Shown one piece after another: positions 54,898 through 60,253 of a stretch of 60,253 bases of DNA. Each line of letters begins with the position of its first letter. Position 1 is the stretch's first letter. The notes under the pieces are model-generated. The model saw only the letters and a list, made by a program, of their open reading frames with translations, was not told where the DNA came from and ran no database searches. The stretch is from Cytidiella melzeri (Eukaryota > Basidiomycota > Agaricomycetes > Polyporales > Irpicaceae): the NCBI GenBank assembly GCA_022592445.1, contig JABYQR010000283.1, positions 1 to 60,253 on the forward strand, written 5' to 3'. Position numbers and translations under genes: made by a program.

Positions 54898-57800
54898 TTA
54901 TACACAGTAGATTGTAGCTGAGCGAATAGCTCGGGGATGATCGTCGTAGAATTTCTTGATCGCTTCTTGAGCGTGCGTGATGTTTTCTACAGGTTCCCAC
55001 GTGTCATCGTTCGGTCCGTAGCCTTTCCAGCGTATGCAATACTGAAGCTTTTTGGCACGACCTGTACGTCTTGACTTGAGAATCTTCTCGACTTCGTATT
55101 CTTCTTCTCCGTCGATGATATCTGGCGGAGGCATCTCCAGCTTTTGGCCTTCGAATTCAGGTTCGTTGTACAGTACCAACTTGCTTGCATGGAATACAGG
55201 ATGTATCCTTGGTGAACGTTCGGGCCATTCCAGTCTGAATGTGACCGGCAAAAGCTTTTCAGCAATCTTGAATGGGCCGTAGTACTTGGCTGACAGCTTA
55301 TGTCCAAACTTTTGGTAGTCTCTCAGATCTAGCATGACCTGATCACCTTTGTTGAAGGGAACCTTCTGGACGTGCTTGTCATAGTACCACTTCATGCGTT
55401 CAGCCGCAAGTGGTAACGCCACCTTAGCATGCTCTTGAGCTTGCAAGTGGTTCCACATGATGTCATTCATGTCAGACCTTTTCAGGTCCTTAGTGAGCGT
55501 TGGACCAGCTCTAGGATGTCTGCTGTATTTGAGGTAGAAAGGCGAGTGCTTAGTTCCCTCGTGCGCTGCATTGTTGTATGCGAACTCAGCCGAGCTGAGC
55601 AGTCTAGCCCAGTTGTCATGTAGTTGATCAACGTAACAACGCAGGTACTGTTTGAGCGTTTGATTAACCTGTTCACTTTGACCATCAGTTTGCAGATGAT
55701 ATGTGGTGGTCATCGTAGATTCTATCCCTAGCATTTTACACCATTCCTGGAATAAATCTGCTGCGAATTGTGGGCCTCGGTCGGAAATGATTTGCAAAGG
55801 TAACCCGTGAAGGGTCCAGACTCTCTCATAGAGTAGAGCTGCAAGATATTTTGCTGAGAACTCGTTTACAATAGGGAAGAAGTGCGCCCTCTTAGTGAGG
55901 CGGTCTACGACTACGCAGATAGCATTGAAGCCATCAGACTCCGGTAACTGAGTAATCAGATTGACAGTCATGATATCCCATGGTTCAGCTGGAACCGGAT
56001 TAGGGATGAGTGGTCCGTAAGGCTGTTGCGGACGAGTCTTCATCCGCTGACATGTGTCACAGCCTGTCACATATTTCTTGACATCAGTGGTTAAACCTGG
56101 CCACCAGTAGTTTCTCGAGATCAGTTTGTATGTTTTCCATCTGCCAGGATGTCCGGCAGAAGGTAGATTGTGATGCATCTGGATGATTTGGCGTCTCAGA
56201 TCTAATTTCTGATCTTTGGGGATGTAGACTTTTCCACGGTATAGGAGTAATCCGTTCTCAAAATTCCATTCCTCTAGTGATTTCTTGAACTCCCTAGGAC
56301 CAGAGTTAAGTAACTGCTGATAGTCCTTGGTAACTTCGTCGTTCATGAGTGCTTTCTTGATCCGTCTTAGGATTTCATCATTGTTGATAGGCGAGTCATG
56401 AGAGTTTTCAATAGCAGAGATGGCAAAAAACTCGGGTTTAAGGAGAATTTTGTCCTTGTTATCAGAATTTACCCCCTCTTCATGATCTGGCCTCCTGGAC
56501 AGAGGATCTGCGGTAAGCATGGTCTTTCTGGGTTTGTGCCAGAGCACAAAATTGAATCGCGTGAGGTATAACACCCATCGCGCTTGTCTCCGAGTCAGCT
56601 TCTGGGCATTCCTGAAATATGTCAGGTTTTGGTGATCCGACCATATTTCTACGGTAATCGGATGTCCCTCCAGATGTTGACAATACTCTTCCAGGGTGCG
56701 GATAATAGCCAACAACTCTTTATTGTATATCTCATAATTACGTTCATGGACGTTGAGTGATTTAGAGTAGAAGGCCACTGGATGCCATAGCTTGTCAGCT
56801 GCATCCAGTTGTGATAGTACCGCTCCTGTAGCGAAGTCGCTGACATGGATAGTCCAACAGAACGGATTTTTCCAACATTGTCACAAGTTTATAGCCTTAA
56901 GCGCCTATCTAGAGCGCTTATTTTCCGGCTAGGAGTGTTACCAGACCTAACCCTAACCCGGGTCACGTGACATCCTGCCTTATTCATCAATAGTCCAGAC
57001 CCAAACCCTAGACTCAGTCTGGAGCGGTTCCAGATCAACCTAGGCTATTGTTCTATTGTTTTATTGTTCTAGCTCTATTGTTCTACGTACCCAGGTCCTT
57101 GACAGTTACTCAGGTCCTTGACAGTTACTCAGGTCCTTGACAGTTACCCTGGTTCCTTATTGTTCTATTGTTACTCCAGTCCCACAGTTACTCCAGTCCC
57201 TAGTGTGGGAACTGGTGCACAGACCACCCAGACACAGTATATATAGTACCCCTTACCATTCCTGGTTCTGCATCTTGACCCCTTCGTCATTTGCACTGCC
57301 AGGTGAGTTACTCAATGTAACCTAGTATAAGCATGATATTTACTTCGTCATTTGCACTGCCAGTATCCGGCCCCAGTGCCTGCTTGCCTGCTCATCATCG
57401 ACTTTGACCTCGTTGTCGTCGTTGGAGATCCACCCCCTTCCTCTCTACTTCACTCCCTTTTTAGGGTTATTAGCATAGCAGCAGTCGCTCCGCGACAGTT
57501 GCTAGTGTCTGTTTCAAGACGGAAAGGGTTTTCGTCATCTGGTATCCTCAGAATAGGTGCTGACGTAAAAGCCTGTTTCAGACTTTGGAAGGCCTGTTCC
57601 TGAGCATCTTTCCAGATCCAGGATTGGTCCTTCTTTGTCAGAATAGTGAGCGGTTTCGCATGTTTAGCAAAGTCCTTAATGAAACGCCGATAGAAGTTGG
57701 CGAAGCCTAAGAAGGCTTGGACTTGCTTAACCTTTTCAGGTCGCGGCCACTCAGTAACTCCGGTGAGTTTGGCTGGATCCATCTCGATGTGTCCATGAGA

Positions 57801-59314
57801 GATGATCATGCCTAGGTACTCAATGCAATCTTTTTCAAAAAAGCATTTTTCTGGTTTGGCAAATAGATCGTTCTCGCGTAGACGCTTGAGCACTTCCTGT
57901 GTGATGCGACGGTTTTCCTTCTTGTCTTCAGTGAAGATGAGGATGTCGTCGAGATACACCATGACATGTTCTTCTGAGATCAAATCACTCAGAATTTCAT
58001 TCATCATGGCTTGGAACGTTGCAGGTGTGTTGCTGAAACCAAAATACATCACCTTGGCTTCGAAAAGACCACGGTGTGTGATGAACGCCGTCTTCCATTC
58101 GTCACCCTTTCGGATGCAAACGTTATTGTATCCCCATCTAAGATCAATCTTTGAGAAGATCTTAGCCTTGCTTAACGAATTGATTAAATCGTTGATGCGA
58201 GGTATGGGGTACCGGTTTTTCACCGTGATGTTGTTCAGTTTTCAGTAGTCTTGCACAAGGCGCAACAGCCATCTTTCTTCTTGACGAAGAACACAGGTGC
58301 TGCAATCGGACTTTTCATTTGCGGATGTAACCTTTTTGGAGTTCCTCTTCGATCCATTGATCTAGAGAATTCTTTTCCATTGGAGACAGCGGGTATAGTT
58401 AGCCGCTTTGGGAAGGGAGGCACCTTCCTCAAATTCATCGCGTGATGTACGGTTTGCGTAACGGCATGCGTTCTGACTTTTTCTTTGAAAAGACGTCACC
58501 AAATTCCATAGTATTTTGGTACTAATGGTTTCCAATTGACGGATTCTTGCTCGTCAAAGCCGTCTTCAAAGCCCTCATCTTCCTTTCCAGAAAGTTCAGC
58601 GATTATTTCTGCTATTTCTTGGTCTTCTGGATCGTCTAAGTTGATCCAGTGGATGTGAGGGTTGTCCGGGTCGACACTTCCTATTCCGTCCAGGTTGTCT
58701 GACACCGAACGTCCCTTAGGTAACTCAAGTTCATCGATCTCTTCTTGAGTTACAGTGATGTTTTTACGAGCTCTTGGGGCACAGAGTTCAGGACATCTGG
58801 TAAATCTCCACTCGCCATTTGCCCAATCTATCTCCGGATTGTGGCGGCATAAGAAGGTCATCCCGATAATCATTTGTTTACTACCGAGATCAGTAACGAG
58901 CATGTGTTGTCTTGCTCTGTGCGAACCTATTTCTAGGTATGCACGTACTGAGTGAGTGATTTGACCATCTTTATTGGGAGTACCGTCGACGTTGATGACG
59001 TTAAACGGTGATGCCAGTTGATTTGTTACCAGATTGTTACTTTCAACCACTGACTTACTGATGAACGTGGTTGTGGCTCCTGAATCTACCAGAGCTTCGA
59101 CCTGCACTTTCTTTCCATATACCCAAATTGTAACCGGTAGAAAAAATGAATTCTTTGAACGCGCTACATTTTTGACAGTATCTACGGTACAAAGATCGAG
59201 GGTATCAGGGCCTAAGCGTTCATGTTCGCAGGGAGTCACATGACGCTTCGGAAAAAATCCTTGCCTTGGTCGGCTTTTTCCCTTTACCCTTGTCAGGGAC
59301 GGGTGAGGAGTCAA
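54898..59314 (-). pseudogene. Pol of gypsy 4 (protease to chromodomain)
   Basis: Protease VEALVDSGATTTFISKSVVE near 59090, with LVTDLGSKQMIIGMTFL. RT: KIDLRWGYNNV near 58140, VYLDDILIFTED near 57955. RNase H: LETDTSN near 57515, interrupted by LTR B3, resuming at 56830. Integrase and chromodomain 56778-54898: 626 open codons with VNLITQLPESDGFNAI, SDRGPQFAADLFQEW, DGQSEQVNQTLKQYL and LQYCIRWKGYGPNDDTWEP. Trp is present where gypsy 3 has TGA. Breaks: TGA at 58242 for Arg, and small deletions near 58265, 58318, 58440 and 58505 that shift the frame between RT and protease. Confidence 0.9.
56841..57497 (+). repeat. Solo LTR B3 in gypsy 4 RNase H
   Basis: 657 nt, TGACATGG..GCGACA. Flanks GTCGC (56836-56840) and GTTGC (57498-57502) form a 5-bp duplication with one mismatch. 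Gypsy 3 supplies the uninterrupted sequence around 40280. TATATATAG is at about 57238, and it has the telomere-like block and palindrome GTCACGTGAC. Confidence 0.92.
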
Positions 59315-60253
59315 GGTTCATCATCTTCGTTGGAACCTCCTCAATATGAGCCGCCAACTCTAGGCGCCGGTATTACTTTTTTGTTTTTGACGACGAAGCC
59401 TTAGGGGCTTCGGCCTCGCTGTCCGTCCAGAGTCCTCGGCATCTGCTGCCCAATCTTCTTCGGCGCCGAAGACTTCCATCCTTCTTCACTTCCTTCTTCT
59501 TTCATCGGGCTTCTTCTTCAGGCCGTTGAGGTTGCACTCATCCGTTTATGTCCTTTCGACTTGTGGATGTGGCAGAACTTCTCCGACTTTTCAGTCGAGT
59601 TCACCTCTTTGCCCTTGCCCTTGTTCCGCTTCTCATTCTTCTTCTTCTTTTGTCCGCAGCGTCCACCTCCATAGGAGTGGACGTATCCTTTCCTTTGCGA
59701 AGATCTGGCCTGTGCTTTCTCCGGATAGACCTTCTTGTGGATGTCGAGCAAGAGGTCGAGGAACTGAGGCCAAGTTGTCGGAATTTGATTTTCATCTTTT
59801 CCAATCATGACAAGCCTCATGTCCTTCTCGATGACATGCTTGAGCTTGTGAATAGCAAGTCGTCCTCGTATCCAGAAAGCCTTCCAAGCGTACGGAACGT
59901 TCCGCGTACTTGACAAGTTCTTATGCGCCAGATCCGTGTTTTGAACAAGGCATTGAGCTCTTTTGAGCACCTTCCTTGTCGTCCCTTGTCCGTATGTACC
60001 TTGAGCTGTTTTCAACTCTTCCCACGTTCCAATTGTCTGACCCTTCGTCAGCTTCTTGATCCACGGCTCCATGTATTGAGCCGCTGTGCCTGAGAGCCGG
60101 TTCATCGCAACGGCAATATGTTGCCTGTCTATAGCAACGTTCTCGTGGACAAGCCACAGAGAGATCTTGTTCAACCACTCGTTGAACTTGACCTTGCCGT
60201 CAGTGCCGTTGAACTCCGGAGGTTCGCCAATCTTAGGCTGGCGCGAGGATCCT
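59315..60253 (-). pseudogene. Gag of gypsy 4, 5' end outside the window
   Basis: The minus frame from 60253 includes the capsid-like block NKISLWLVHENVAIDRQ..IAVAMNRLSGTAAQY, PWIKKLTKGQTIGTWEE, and LAIHKLKHVIEKDMR, then a Lys/Arg-rich stretch and CHIHKSKGHKR, a degraded knuckle. A frameshift near 59560-59520 separates it from the protease frame, and 59315-59517 is a Ser/Lys-rich linker in another frame. Confidence 0.8.

Larger units (their letters stand above)
53956..60253 (-). mobile_element. Gypsy 4: LTR D-family chromovirus, cut by the window end
   Basis: 3' LTR D (53956-54661), polypurine tract (54662-54675), chromodomain, integrase, RNase H, RT, protease and most of gag on the minus strand. 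Its 5' LTR lies beyond 60253. Solo LTR B3 splits RNase H. It is closely similar to gypsy 3 through pol, including the same TGA in RT. Confidence 0.9.

Overview
The window looks like a transposon-dense, gene-poor stretch of a basidiomycete genome, probably Agaricomycotina. The evidence is introns of about 51-64 nt with GT..AG ends, Tf2-like chromodomain gypsy elements, a RecQ-like helicase relic, a multi-intron hAT relic, and many premature stops that are simple CGA-to-TGA changes. No rRNA, tRNA, CRISPR array or bacterial-style operon was seen. The species is not identifiable from the sequence alone.

Layout. 1-1206: the 3' part of an open protein-coding gene of unknown function. 3693-7302: a hAT transposase relic. 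8145-16702: a complete but decayed plus-strand Ty3/gypsy chromovirus (gypsy 1). It is interrupted by a 646-bp CACTA-type non-autonomous element and a 151-bp insertion, and it carries an intact, spliced gene on the opposite strand between pol and the 3' LTR. 18083-20087: a minus-strand RecQ-like helicase pseudogene. 20917-22732: an LTR (family H) split by a 161-bp Harbinger-type MITE, plus fragments. About 23500-25990: a gene-like repeat (E1), CpG-poor, whose CpG-rich relative E2 lies at about 35140-36935. 26962-29091: two small spliced genes that look intact and are divergently arranged.

29103-43801 is a nest. Minus-strand gypsy 2 is broken by gypsy 3, by E2, by a solo LTR (family D) and by an LTR C, which is itself split by a solo LTR B. 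Gypsy 3 is also split by a solo LTR B. 43878-53169: a complete minus-strand Ty1/copia element with a 5-bp target duplication. It is split by a solo LTR C and carries an extra ORF between the 5' LTR and gag. 53956-60253: gypsy 4, a close relative of gypsy 3, again split by a solo LTR B and cut by the window end.

How it fits together. Almost every reverse transcriptase, integrase and transposase is disabled, mostly by C-to-T type nonsense changes at CpG. The antisense gene of gypsy 1 and the spliced genes at 27-29 kb are instead open and have clean splice sites. The strongest candidates for undescribed biology are (i) the antisense zinc-cluster gene with its own TATA box and intron inside gypsy 1, (ii) canonical and step-type heat-shock-element arrays conserved in all three full LTR D copies, (iii) the accessory ORF in the copia leader, and (iv) the E repeat pair. 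Family assignments rest on motifs read by eye; no database search was run.
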